Shown here: positions 6,086 through 13,733 of the stretch, in pieces
Layout of the letters: every line of letters starts with the position of its first letter
How positions within the stretch are numbered: the stretch's first letter is position 1
NCBI GenBank assembly: GCA_020430865.1
Contig: JAGQIY010001171.1
Location: 1-13,812, forward strand
From: Myxococcales bacterium
GTDB taxonomy: Bacteria > Myxococcota > Polyangia > Polyangiales > Polyangiaceae
Direction of reading: 5' to 3'
DNA: 13,812 nt
Position numbers and translations under genes: made by a program
Notes under the pieces: model-generated
What the model was told of the DNA's origin: nothing
The model's input: the letters and a program-made list of their open reading frames with translations, nothing else
Database searches by the model: none

Positions 6086-6559
6086 CTACACGCCCGCGCG
6101 TATCCGTGCGCCACGCACGCCAAACAGCGTCGCCTGATCCGGCGGTAGAACCGGGCCGAGGCCGCACGCCGCGAGCGTGGCGCAGAGGAGCCAGGTCAAC
6201 GGCGACTCCAAGGGGCCATCCGACGCGACCCGCCACACCCAGGGGCAGCGCTCCGCGAGCTGCGCCATCCCGTGCGCGTTGCCGCGCTTCTCGGCCTCGC
6301 GCGCCAGGCCTCGGTTCAGATCGTCGTTCGCGTGCTGATCCAGCCCGTAGCGGGCTGTGGCGTCACGGTGGCTGACATCGACCGACAGCCGCGCGGAAAT
6401 GAGCCGCGGGTGCCCGGTCGGGGCGCCAAGAGCCGCGGTCTCCTCGAAGCCCGCGACGTCCAGGTCGAGCGGAGCGGGCAGGCTCCGGCTCACTTGGTTG
6501 GCCGCACGGAGCAGGCTGGCAGGTTCTAGGGGTACCTGGGAGAAGACGATGAGCGACAC
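6086..6559 (-). CDS. Hypothetical protein, 157 aa, PLC-MscS operon
   Basis: I do not recognise this protein. It starts with GTG at 6559, 18 bp after the stop of the PI-PLC-like gene, with an AGG-containing sequence about six bases upstream, and ends 40 bp before the MscS ATG. Codon third positions are strongly GC-rich throughout, as in the neighbouring genes, which supports real coding. There is no signal peptide. The N-terminal part (FSQVPLEPASLLRAANQVSR) is amphipathic; the middle is rich in His, Arg and Asp. The C-terminal third has a Trp-containing segment and a short hydrophobic stretch (TWLLCATLAACGLGPVL) that might be a membrane-associated helix. Its place between a surface phosphodiesterase-like lipoprotein and a channel suggests an envelope-linked role, but this is inference only. 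Confidence 0.7.
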   Translation of the reverse strand: MSLIVFSQVPLEPASLLRAANQVSRSLPAPLDLDVAGFEETAALGAPTGHPRLISARLSVDVSHRDATARYGLDQHANDDLNRGLAREAEKRGNAHGMAQLAERCPWVWRVASDGPLESPLTWLLCATLAACGLGPVLPPDQATLFGVRGARIRAGV

Positions 6560-6577
6560 GGCGACCTACCCGAGCGT

Positions 6578-7585
6578 CTAGTTTGTACCCACACCGTTCA
6601 GCGCGTCCACCACCCGGAACAGGTCACCGCTCGCGTAGTGGTTGACGGCGATGAAGTTGGGGAACTTGCCGCTCTCGGTGTGGCATTGCTCCGCACGCCC
6701 GAGCAACACCTCGAACTGATTCGCCTTCGCGCTCTCCGTCTGATTCGGTAGTGGGTTCTCCACCCAGTGATTCAGCAAAAATAGCGCGTTGTCCCGAGAG
6801 CCGCGGTTCGCCGCGCAGCTGAACTCGTCGACGTTCTCGAAGGAGTAGGGCGTGTCCCAGGCCTCGTCCCAGAGGTGTAGGTACCAGGCGGGTGGGGGTG
6901 CGCCTTCCTGCGCCATCACCACCAAGCGCTGTCCCATGTCGATCATCTGCCCCAGAGTGGGCCAGGGCGCGTCGTCCGGGTGGGCGTAGACGAACGAGCT
7001 CAGACCCGTGGCGTCGAAGACCTTGGCCGTGTCACTCGGGGACACGTAGTCCTCGATGAGGAAGGCCAGCACCTCGCTGGGGTGGGCCTGGAGAAAGGCG
7101 ACGATCGCGCTCAGTGCGTCTGCCAGCTCTCGTTTCCCCAGGGAACAAGCCGAGTGGCAGAGGTAGGGCACGCCGTCCAGGTCGTGGGTGTCGAGCAGCA
7201 TGCCCCGGATGCCGTCAGCGAGCTGCCGTTCGAGACCGTGCTCCTGGTTGGGGGCGAGCCAGCCCTCGTCCGCGTTCGACATCGAGTTGTGGGTCGTGGC
7301 GAAGGCGACCTGATCGAAGGGCCGGTCGCACAGGGCTGCGTGGCCGTTGCAGCGCCGGGGGCCGGCACCTGACGTGCCGCCGGTCGCCGCACCGCCGTTG
7401 CTCGCGCCGCCGGCGGTCGTCCCGGCGCTTCCAGCGACCGACGTGCCCGCCTCACCCCCCGATCCGGATCCAGCGCTCCCGGAGGCGTCGTCGGAGCCGC
7501 CGCAGGCTGCAAGGAGCAGGGTAGCGATTCCGGCCAGCGCGCTCTGTTGCAGAGTCATCACCAAAGCGTAACACAGGCGATTCAT
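6578..7585 (-). CDS. PI-PLC-like (PLCXc-fold) phosphodiesterase lipoprotein
   Basis: A 335-aa exported protein. Residues 1-27 are a lipoprotein signal with lipobox L25-A-A-C28, so the mature protein is likely lipid-anchored. Residues 29-76 are a Gly/Ser/Ala/Thr linker. From about 85 the sequence follows the phosphatidylinositol-specific phospholipase C X-domain: ATTHNSMS with the first catalytic-type H99, GIRGMLLDTHD (125-135), and the second catalytic-type H144 in YLCHSAC. Strands EVLAFLIEDY and RLVVMAQE follow, then FIAVNHYASGD near the C-terminus. Family enzymes cleave phosphoinositides or related phosphodiesters by general acid-base His catalysis; the actual substrate is unknown. The first ATG (7585) gives an Arg in the n-region and was kept; an internal ATG at 7558 is possible. 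It is the first gene of a likely operon with the unknown protein and MscS, and is divergent from the CHASE kinase gene. Confidence 0.85.
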   Translation of the reverse strand: MNRLCYALVMTLQQSALAGIATLLLAACGGSDDASGSAGSGSGGEAGTSVAGSAGTTAGGASNGGAATGGTSGAGPRRCNGHAALCDRPFDQVAFATTHNSMSNADEGWLAPNQEHGLERQLADGIRGMLLDTHDLDGVPYLCHSACSLGKRELADALSAIVAFLQAHPSEVLAFLIEDYVSPSDTAKVFDATGLSSFVYAHPDDAPWPTLGQMIDMGQRLVVMAQEGAPPPAWYLHLWDEAWDTPYSFENVDEFSCAANRGSRDNALFLLNHWVENPLPNQTESAKANQFEVLLGRAEQCHTESGKFPNFIAVNHYASGDLFRVVDALNGVGTN

Positions 7586-7674
7586 TGCGGAACGCTCGGT
7601 GCTCGTCCTTCCCGCGCCAGGGCCAGACCGCTAGATCTCGACCTCCCACCTGGGCTGCACTACTTCCATCGGCG
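7586..7674. promoter_or_regulatory. Divergent promoter region, PI-PLC-like gene and CHASE kinase gene
   Basis: This 89-bp spacer separates the two divergent starts and must hold promoters for both, unless the kinase uses a more upstream start. The kinase frame is open to a TTG at 7585. I see no convincing -35/-10 pair and no long inverted repeat, only the short palindrome AGATCT. Confidence 0.4.
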
Positions 7675-9699
7675 ATGGGTGCCCCCTCCAAGCCGCCGAT
7701 GGGGCCAGAGCCCAGCAGCTTGGGGCGTCGTGCGCGGCGGCTTGGTCTGGACCGAGCGACGCTGGTCGTGATCGTGGGCTTGATCGCCACTGCGGGGGCG
7801 TACTGGTACGCCCGGATCCTCGACCAGCAGCGCGAGGTGGCAGCGTTTCGCCATCACGCCCGCTTGCTCGCTGCGGTGCTCCAGAAGCGACTGGATCGCT
7901 CGTTCGAGATGATGAACACGGTGCCAGCGCTGATCGCCGTGAAGCCGGAGCTGAGCGCCGGGGACTTCTCGCGCTTCGTGCGTCAGGCTGGCTCGGAGCA
8001 CGCTGCGCTGCAGTGGGCGCCGCGGGTGAGGGAAGCCGAGCGGAAGGACTTCGAGGCGCGCGCCAGGCGCGAGGTGGCGAGAAACTACGAGATCCGTGAG
8101 GCAAAAGGTGCGGGGCTGCTGGTGCACGCCGACGTGCGCGCGATGTACGTGCCGATCCTCTACGTGGAGCCACCGAACCCCGACATCCTGGGCTTCGATC
8201 TGTTCAGCGAGGACTCGCGAAGGGGCTATGTCTCCCAGGCGCGGGACAGCGGCAAGGCGGTGGTCTCCGCGCGCTTCGAGCTGATCGAGGAACAGCAGCC
8301 CACCCCAGCCCTGGCAGTCTACATCCCGGTGTATCAACCGGGACAGCCCATCGCGAGCGAGACACAGCGCCGCGACGCTTTCATGGGCATCGTGGCCGGC
8401 GTGTTGAGACCGTCTGCCCTGGTGCCGAGCGGGCTCTCGGGTCTGGACGTGTCCACGCTGGACGTCGCGCTCACGGACCCGAGCGCGAAGAGTGACGACG
8501 CCGGGCTGCTGTACGAGAGCTCCCTCGGGGCGGAGGTCGGTGTCGAAGCGGCGCCAGAAGGGGCGAGCTTTCCGGTGCGGATCGGCGATCGCGAGCTGAC
8601 GGCGTCCTTCGCACCGGGGATTGGGTTTCAGCGTCTCTCACCGCGCTATCGTTTCCACGTGGCACTAGGCGGAGTCGCGCTGACGGTATTTCTCGCGCTG
8701 GGCCTCGCCGTTCTGCGTACGCGTCGAGTGGTCCAGGCCGCCTCACGCGCTGCAGAGCAGCTCGGGCAGTACGAGGTGCTGGAGGAGATCGGGCGCGGGG
8801 GCATGGGCGTCGTCTACAAGGCGCGCCACTCGACGCTCCGTCGCGCCACGGCGATCAAGCTGCTGACGCGGCCCAGTGAGAGCTTGCGCACTCGCTTCGA
8901 GCGCGAGGCACGCGTCACTTCACGCCTGCGCCACCCGAACACCGTGCAGATCTACGACTACGGGCGCACCCCCGAGGGCGCGCTCTACTACGCCATGGAG
9001 TTCGTGACGGGGATCAGCCTGTCGGAGCTGGTCAAGAGCGAGGGGGCGCAGTCGCCGAGTCGAGTGGTGCACCTTCTGGAGCAGATCGTGGGCTCCCTCG
9101 CCGAGGCGCACTCCGAGGGCCTGGTGCACCGAGACATCAAGCCAGCGAACATCATGGTGCAGTGCAAGGGCGGTGTGCCGGACTTCGTCACCGTCCTCGA
9201 CTTCGGTCTGGTGCGCGATCTCTCGATGCAAGAGACGCTCACCGGGCGTAACGTGCCCATCGGGACGCCAGCGTACATGTCCCCGGAGCAGATTCGAGAC
9301 GAGACCGTGAGTGAGAGCGCCGACCTCTACGCCGTGGGAGGAGTCGCGTACTATCTCCTCACGGCAACGCCTCCCTTTCAAGCGGCGACCGCGGTGGAGG
9401 TCTGCATGGGACACCTGAACCAGCAACCCGAGCCGCCTTCGCAGCGCCTGGGCCGAGCCCTGCCGGCGGAGCTGGAGGCGCTGGTGCTCCAGCTCCTGGA
9501 GAAGGACATCGCGAACCGTCCGAGTTCGGCGCTGGAGGTGCTGCGCCGTCTGGAGCAGCTGTCCGACGTCGCGCCCTGGGATCACGAGGCTGCCCGGCGC
9601 TGGTGGAGCCGCAGGGACAACCCCGAGGTCGAGGTGCTGGAGGGGCCCGTGTCGGGCAACCGCCGCACCATCACCGTCGACTTCAGTTCGCGCTCCTGA
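7675..9699 (+). CDS. CHASE-domain transmembrane serine/threonine protein kinase
   Basis: A 674-aa receptor-type kinase. After a short basic N-terminus, TM1 spans about 27-48. Residues about 75-255 are an extracytoplasmic CHASE sensor: ALQWAPRVREAER (111-123), YVPILYVEP (158-166), LGFDLFSEDSRRG (172-184), AVYIPVYQPGQP (214-225). TM2 spans about 326-348. The cytoplasmic kinase (366-628) has the Gly loop GRGGMG (373-378), catalytic K395, alpha-C E411, HRD 485-487, DFG 509-511 and MSPEQ (535-539), so it should be active. It lacks the PASTA or repeat domains common on bacterial kinases. CHASE domains bind small ligands in cytokinin receptors and bacterial two-component and cyclic-nucleotide enzymes; the ligand here is unknown. 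The ATG at 7675 is preferred over the TTG at 7585, which overlaps the divergent gene. No strong Shine-Dalgarno is seen at either. Confidence 0.93.
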   Translation: MGAPSKPPMGPEPSSLGRRARRLGLDRATLVVIVGLIATAGAYWYARILDQQREVAAFRHHARLLAAVLQKRLDRSFEMMNTVPALIAVKPELSAGDFSRFVRQAGSEHAALQWAPRVREAERKDFEARARREVARNYEIREAKGAGLLVHADVRAMYVPILYVEPPNPDILGFDLFSEDSRRGYVSQARDSGKAVVSARFELIEEQQPTPALAVYIPVYQPGQPIASETQRRDAFMGIVAGVLRPSALVPSGLSGLDVSTLDVALTDPSAKSDDAGLLYESSLGAEVGVEAAPEGASFPVRIGDRELTASFAPGIGFQRLSPRYRFHVALGGVALTVFLALGLAVLRTRRVVQAASRAAEQLGQYEVLEEIGRGGMGVVYKARHSTLRRATAIKLLTRPSESLRTRFEREARVTSRLRHPNTVQIYDYGRTPEGALYYAMEFVTGISLSELVKSEGAQSPSRVVHLLEQIVGSLAEAHSEGLVHRDIKPANIMVQCKGGVPDFVTVLDFGLVRDLSMQETLTGRNVPIGTPAYMSPEQIRDETVSESADLYAVGGVAYYLLTATPPFQAATAVEVCMGHLNQQPEPPSQRLGRALPAELEALVLQLLEKDIANRPSSALEVLRRLEQLSDVAPWDHEAARRWWSRRDNPEVEVLEGPVSGNRRTITVDFSSRS

Positions 9700-9856
9700 G
9701 GCGCTGCGTCGCTGCGGCCGTCGCCAGCCCGCAGTGGGTTAGCGGTCGGGCGCCCGCCGTGGATGCTGCGCGCTGATCCTGTGCAGCAGGCTCCACGCTG
9801 GACCAGCGCTGCGTGCGCCGGCGCACCCGACTCGAACCGTCGCCTGCGTCGGTGGA
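9700..9856. other. Convergent intergenic region with GC-rich palindromes
   Basis: This spacer lies between the kinase stop and the stop of the Gly-rich lipoprotein gene. It holds a perfect 14-bp palindrome, GTGCGCC/GGCGCAC (9813-9826), a perfect 10-bp palindrome CGGGCGCCCG (9747-9756) and CGCTGG-A-CCAGCG (9796-9808). None is followed by a T-run on either strand, so no canonical intrinsic terminator can be called. Strong GC stems at convergent ends may still stop transcription or protect 3' ends. Confidence 0.4.
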
Positions 9857-11128
9857 TCAGAGCGCCGGCGGGAAGAGCGTGTCGTTGATCAGTGGCATGG
9901 TGGAGGCGTCGCCCACCAGCGTCCACGGACCGCTGCCGAAGCGAACCTCCACGTCGATCTGCTTCGTGATGGCGTCGTTGCAGCGCAGCACCATCGCCTC
10001 GAAGTCGAGATCGCCAGCGGCGAACGTGCCCGAGGGCTCGTCGGCGGTGATGTCGGCGCCGGCCAGGCTGTGCACCTCCAGGAACAGGTCGTTGGTGTTG
10101 TTGCTGCCAACGCCGTTGCCCAGCCACGCCCAGAGCGCGTCCTGTACCTGATCGTTCTTCTCGCGCATGGACAGCGTGCCGCCGGGATGACTGAGCGTAC
10201 CCCAGTAGGTGACGATGAAGTTGAACTGATCGGTCAGCTCGGTGCCCCCCAGGCGATCGAAGCCCGGGACGTTGCGCACGGCGAACTGGTTGTTTCCGCT
10301 CGGATCACTCCAGGTGTCCAAGGGCACTCCCGCGACGATGTCCGAGCCCAGCTCCTGCTCCAGGGAGTTGTCTCGGGCAAAGTCCCAGATCGGGGCGCGG
10401 TCCGGCTGCAGCTCGAGACTCCCCTTTCCGCAGAACGAATCATAGACGGTGCCGCTCGACGGGAAGACGCGAACGAACGCCGTCAGCCCCGATTGAGGCT
10501 CGGGGTACGGCCCCTCGTCGTAGGTCTCCGTCTCCCCGTTGCGCTCGACGATCAGCTGCCTTGGTGATCCGTCGACGACCGTGACGCTGTAGTCCTTCTT
10601 CTCGCCGTTGTTCTGGGGCACCGGCCACCCCTGGGGTGTGATCACCGTCGTCGAAACGCTCTGGCCATCGCTGTCGACGCTGAACACACGCATCTCGCGC
10701 TTCCGCGCGGGACCAAACGGGTTCTGGACCTCCGCCCACAGCGTCTGCTCCGCATCGAAAGACACCTCGTAGGCGCGCTCCACGCCGTTGCGCGTCTGGA
10801 GACCGTGCCAGACCGACTGGCCGAGCGCCCCGAGCAGCTCGCCAGCGAGGTTGCCACCGCTGCCGCCGCTGCCTCCCACTCCCGCGCTGCCTCCCACCCC
10901 CGCGCTGCCTCCCACTCCCGCGCTGCCTGCGTCGCCGCCCATGGCTCCTTCGCCGGCGCTACCGGCGCCTCCGCCGACGCCTGCGCTGCCGCTCGTGCCG
11001 CCGAAGGCGCCAGCGCCAGCGTTCCCGCCGCCACCACCACCGCCGTCATCGCTGCCACAAGCCACTACCAGGCCGAGCCCGAGGCTCAGCCCAACCAAGG
11101 TCAAACGGGAAACCGTGTTCGTGTTCAT
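9857..11128 (-). CDS. Gly-rich putative lipoprotein of unknown function
   Basis: A 423-aa exported protein with a signal ending in V21-V-A-C24, a lipobox, followed by GSDD. Residues about 29-92 are a Gly/Ser/Ala linker that includes three tandem AGVGGS units. From about 94 to the end is a folded-looking domain rich in strands (RAYEVSFDAEQTLWAEVQNPFG, KREMRVFSVDSDGQSVS, GLTAFVRVFPSSG) with few cysteines. I recognise no family in it. The C-terminal part contains Trp- and Asn-rich segments (ALWAWLGNGVGSNNTNDLFLEVHSLAG). The start ATG has only a weak GAG upstream. It follows the zinc-PLC-like gene by 69 bp on the same strand and may be cotranscribed. The acidic residues after the lipobox and the linker suggest an outer surface or outer-membrane location, which is inference. 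Confidence 0.82.
   Translation of the reverse strand: MNTNTVSRLTLVGLSLGLGLVVACGSDDGGGGGGGNAGAGAFGGTSGSAGVGGGAGSAGEGAMGGDAGSAGVGGSAGVGGSAGVGGSGGSGGNLAGELLGALGQSVWHGLQTRNGVERAYEVSFDAEQTLWAEVQNPFGPARKREMRVFSVDSDGQSVSTTVITPQGWPVPQNNGEKKDYSVTVVDGSPRQLIVERNGETETYDEGPYPEPQSGLTAFVRVFPSSGTVYDSFCGKGSLELQPDRAPIWDFARDNSLEQELGSDIVAGVPLDTWSDPSGNNQFAVRNVPGFDRLGGTELTDQFNFIVTYWGTLSHPGGTLSMREKNDQVQDALWAWLGNGVGSNNTNDLFLEVHSLAGADITADEPSGTFAAGDLDFEAMVLRCNDAITKQIDVEVRFGSGPWTLVGDASTMPLINDTLFPPAL
10867..10928. repeat. 18-bp tandem repeat coding a Gly-rich linker
   Basis: Three copies of CGCTGCCTCCCACTCCCG (10867-10884, 10885-10902 with one mismatch, 10903-10920) and the first eight bases of a fourth. Read on the minus strand they encode AGVGGS units in the linker of the lipoprotein. 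Unit length is a multiple of three, so copy-number change would lengthen or shorten the linker without a frameshift. Confidence 0.9.
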
Positions 11129-11197
11129 CTGAGTTCTCGCAGGGGCCGCGCGACGGCGGCGATCAAGGCGTTGGGGTTGCAGGTGCAGCGGGGACGT

Positions 11198-13420
11198 TCA
11201 GCGTCGTCGACGGCGTAGGAGGGCAGCGAGGCCGGCGCCCAGCAGGAGCGCCAGGGACCCGGGTGAGGAGTCGGTGCCGCCTTGGGTGCGGCACCCGCAG
11301 CCTCCAGAGTCGTCGCCAGATCCGCTCGCTGACGAATTCCCCGAGGAACCACCGCTGGAGCTTGCTCCGGCGCTGCCACCGTTCGCGGTTCCGGCATCGC
11401 CCCCTGCGCCGGCGCTGCCCCCGGCGCCACCGCTCGGGTTCGCCGGGGGATCTGGCAGGCCGGGGACGTCGAGGTTCAGGCAGTTCGCCGGCTCGTCCGA
11501 GAGGCTCGGTGGGAAGGCGCGGCTCACCGAGCCCTGATGCGCGGGGTCGAGGATCAGACCGTCCACGTCCACCAGGCTGCAGTCCGCGGTCGAGGCACTC
11601 TGAGCGAAGCTCGACAGGCTCCCCGAGTGACACTCGACGGGCGCGTCATCGGTCAGCTGTGCCGGATAGTCGGTGCCTTCCTTGCGAACGCTGAGCAGAG
11701 CCTTCGTGTCGACGCCGAGCGGAAACACCGCGGGCCGCAAGTAGTCGCAGACGCCCGGCTGCATCCAGGACGGGGTGTGGCTGGCGTCGAAGGAGGCAGG
11801 ACCTCGATCGGCGCTCGCGGGTACCACCATGCGGTGGTCAGCGAAGGTCACCGCGGCGATGTTGAAGGAGTGCGCGTAGAGCCCGGAGTCGAAGAAGTCG
11901 TCGAGCGCGGTGCCGCCGAGGTCTGGATCCGCCGCTGCTGCGAGCCGCGAGTCGTACTCGGCCAGCACCGCGTCCTCCTTCGCCTCGAGCTCGTCGATCA
12001 GCGTCCCCACGTACTCTTCCGCGAGGTCGATGGCCTTGTCCTTCAGAGTGTCCTTGATGGGTTGTACGACCGGGTCGAAGACCGCACGGATGATGTCCGC
12101 CGGGGGAATGTTGATGCCCAGCGTCTCGAGGGCGCTCTGCAGATCGAGGTACCACTGCGGCAGCACCGCCTGCGCCACCGTCTCGTAGTCGAGGGTGGTG
12201 ATGCCGTTCGCCCAGTCCTTCATCGGCTGCATCAGCTCGCCCAGGCGGGTCTTGCTCAGGCTGAACTGCTTCGAGCCAGGGCTGAGCGGGCTGTTCAGCT
12301 CCGTGGAGAGCCCCGCCACCGTCTGCGCATAGGCGGGCATGAAGCCGTAGAGATCGTCGTGCAGCTTCTCGCTGAGCTTGTCGAAGGCGCTGGGCAAGGG
12401 CTGATTGTTGGCGTCGAAGCGCGGGGTCAGCAGGGCGACGTAGGTCTTGTAGGTGGAATAGAGCACGGGGCAGCCGACGGCACAGTCGGTCTGGTCGTCT
12501 GCCGTGCCAAGCTGTCCATCGCCGCCGGCCGTCACGCCGAGCTGGAAGCCATCGCTGGTGTTCGGATCCTGCAGCTCGGCGATGCGCGTCTCGATGTCGA
12601 GGCGAATGTCCAGTCGCTCGCGGTCGATCTCCTCGATGTAGAACGGCGCCAGCGCCAGGTGGTCCGCTGCAGGGAGGTCCGCCGAGTTGACGATGGTCAC
12701 GAAGGAGGCACCCGGGTTCGCGTTCTTCGCTGCCTCGAACTTGCCTCTGGCGTGCTCCGTCATAGCGAGCCAGACGGGATTCTGGGTGCCGAAATACGTG
12801 CGCAGCACGAATCCCTGGGGAATCGTATGGGCCAGCGTCCCTGCGCCGAAAGAGCTCGGGCTCTGCTGGTAAGCGGCCTTCTGGATCTGGGACTCGGCGA
12901 CGATGTGGCGAACCACGTTGTCCCAGGAGGACTCCCGGGCGCTGGTGATGGGGGTGAGGGTGAACGTCTCGCCGCTCATGTAGTTCACGTAGTGGTGCGC
13001 GATGGCGTCGGTGGAGCCATGCAGGAAGCAGCCGAGCGCGTAGGCGCGCTCGGCGTCGGTCAGCGCTTCATCGTAGAGCAGCTGACACTGCGCGTACGGC
13101 TGCTGGTGCAGGGCGTGACTCGGGTCGGTCATGCCGGGGAACACCGTGTTGTCGGGACCGATGGCGCCGGCGCGGAACTCCAGCGGGTTGTCGCGGATCG
13201 CCCGCGCGTCCGCCTCGCTGAGGCTGACGTCGTAGCCGCTGAGCTTCAGCGCGATACTGTCTCCACCCCCAGCGATCAATTCCTTGCGGATATCATTCGC
13301 GAGCATGATGTGGATGCGCGTGGAGAACGCCTGAGCGTCGCCGGAGCCAACCAAGAGCGCCAGGCCGCTGGCCAGACCCATCCCCAGAGCGCGCCCGCGC
13401 CCGTGTTTCGTGCCAAGCAT
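11198..13420 (-). CDS. Zinc-dependent phospholipase C-like protein with MYXO-CTERM sorting signal
   Basis: A 740-aa secreted protein. Residues 1-31 are a signal peptide (basic n-region, hydrophobic core, DAQA). The mature N-terminus F32-STRIH37 and the segments FRAGAIGPD90, H102/H105, and LH134-GSTD138-AIAHH143 match the layout of the zinc-dependent phospholipase C / S1-P1 nuclease fold, where His and Asp residues bind zinc. That fold normally begins with Trp whose amino group binds zinc; here the first residue would be Phe. Residues about 150-650 hold a large extra region including a long helical stretch (about 440-510, rich in Asp/Lys/Glu), much longer than the roughly 250-residue catalytic core. 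Residues about 655-704 are a Gly/Ser/Ala linker. The C-terminus is a MYXO-CTERM signal: GGCGCR (706-711), hydrophobic LALLLGAGLAALL, then Arg5. Myxobacterial proteins with this signal are processed by a myxosortase at the Cys and surface-anchored. Substrate is unknown. Confidence 0.85.
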   Translation of the reverse strand: MLGTKHGRGRALGMGLASGLALLVGSGDAQAFSTRIHIMLANDIRKELIAGGGDSIALKLSGYDVSLSEADARAIRDNPLEFRAGAIGPDNTVFPGMTDPSHALHQQPYAQCQLLYDEALTDAERAYALGCFLHGSTDAIAHHYVNYMSGETFTLTPITSARESSWDNVVRHIVAESQIQKAAYQQSPSSFGAGTLAHTIPQGFVLRTYFGTQNPVWLAMTEHARGKFEAAKNANPGASFVTIVNSADLPAADHLALAPFYIEEIDRERLDIRLDIETRIAELQDPNTSDGFQLGVTAGGDGQLGTADDQTDCAVGCPVLYSTYKTYVALLTPRFDANNQPLPSAFDKLSEKLHDDLYGFMPAYAQTVAGLSTELNSPLSPGSKQFSLSKTRLGELMQPMKDWANGITTLDYETVAQAVLPQWYLDLQSALETLGINIPPADIIRAVFDPVVQPIKDTLKDKAIDLAEEYVGTLIDELEAKEDAVLAEYDSRLAAAADPDLGGTALDDFFDSGLYAHSFNIAAVTFADHRMVVPASADRGPASFDASHTPSWMQPGVCDYLRPAVFPLGVDTKALLSVRKEGTDYPAQLTDDAPVECHSGSLSSFAQSASTADCSLVDVDGLILDPAHQGSVSRAFPPSLSDEPANCLNLDVPGLPDPPANPSGGAGGSAGAGGDAGTANGGSAGASSSGGSSGNSSASGSGDDSGGCGCRTQGGTDSSPGSLALLLGAGLAALLRRRRR

Positions 13421-13733
13421 CAGGCCCAGGCTACCGTGAGTATCGTCACCTTGCCGCTGAAATCCTGCAACCTGAGCGGCACGTCATGATTCGGCGCTCC
13501 CCTTCGCGCGGGGCGCGGAGTTTGCGGATGGGAACGCTCGGTGGAATGAGCGCTACAGAGACTTTCTTCCACGCAAGAACGCTGGCGGCTGACCGTCGGT
13601 GGGGGGCTTCGGCTCGGGGCGCGCCCTCACCCCCAGACCCGGCTCGTGGGCCTGCGGCGGAACGGGACGAGTTCCAGGCGAAGACGCCCGACGGCGGCGC
13701 GAAGCGACAGGACTGCGTCTATCATCGAGCGCG
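13421..13733. other. Non-coding spacer, 313 bp
   Basis: This region must contain the promoter of the zinc-PLC-like gene (minus strand) and of the partial gene at the right edge (plus strand). Open frames here on both strands have mixed codon third positions and Arg/Pro-rich, low-complexity products, so I do not call a gene. A TATCAT at 13720-13725 resembles a -10 box and would give an almost leaderless transcript for the gene at 13734, but no good -35 accompanies it. Confidence 0.5.

Noticed and set aside
7585..7674. N-terminal extension of the CHASE kinase from a TTG at 7585
   Set aside because: It would overlap the start codon of the divergent PI-PLC-like gene and leave no promoter space. 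The added residues are Arg/Pro-rich and unrelated to the domain.
10867..10928. Short repeats considered as a CRISPR array
   Set aside because: The 18-bp units are directly adjacent without spacers and encode an in-frame Gly-rich peptide repeat.
11537..13489. Long plus-strand open frame (650 codons) opposite the zinc-PLC-like gene
   Set aside because: It is antisense to a gene with signal peptide, metal motifs and MYXO-CTERM end. Its product is Arg/Val/Gly-rich with no recognisable domain, as expected from the complement of a high-GC gene.
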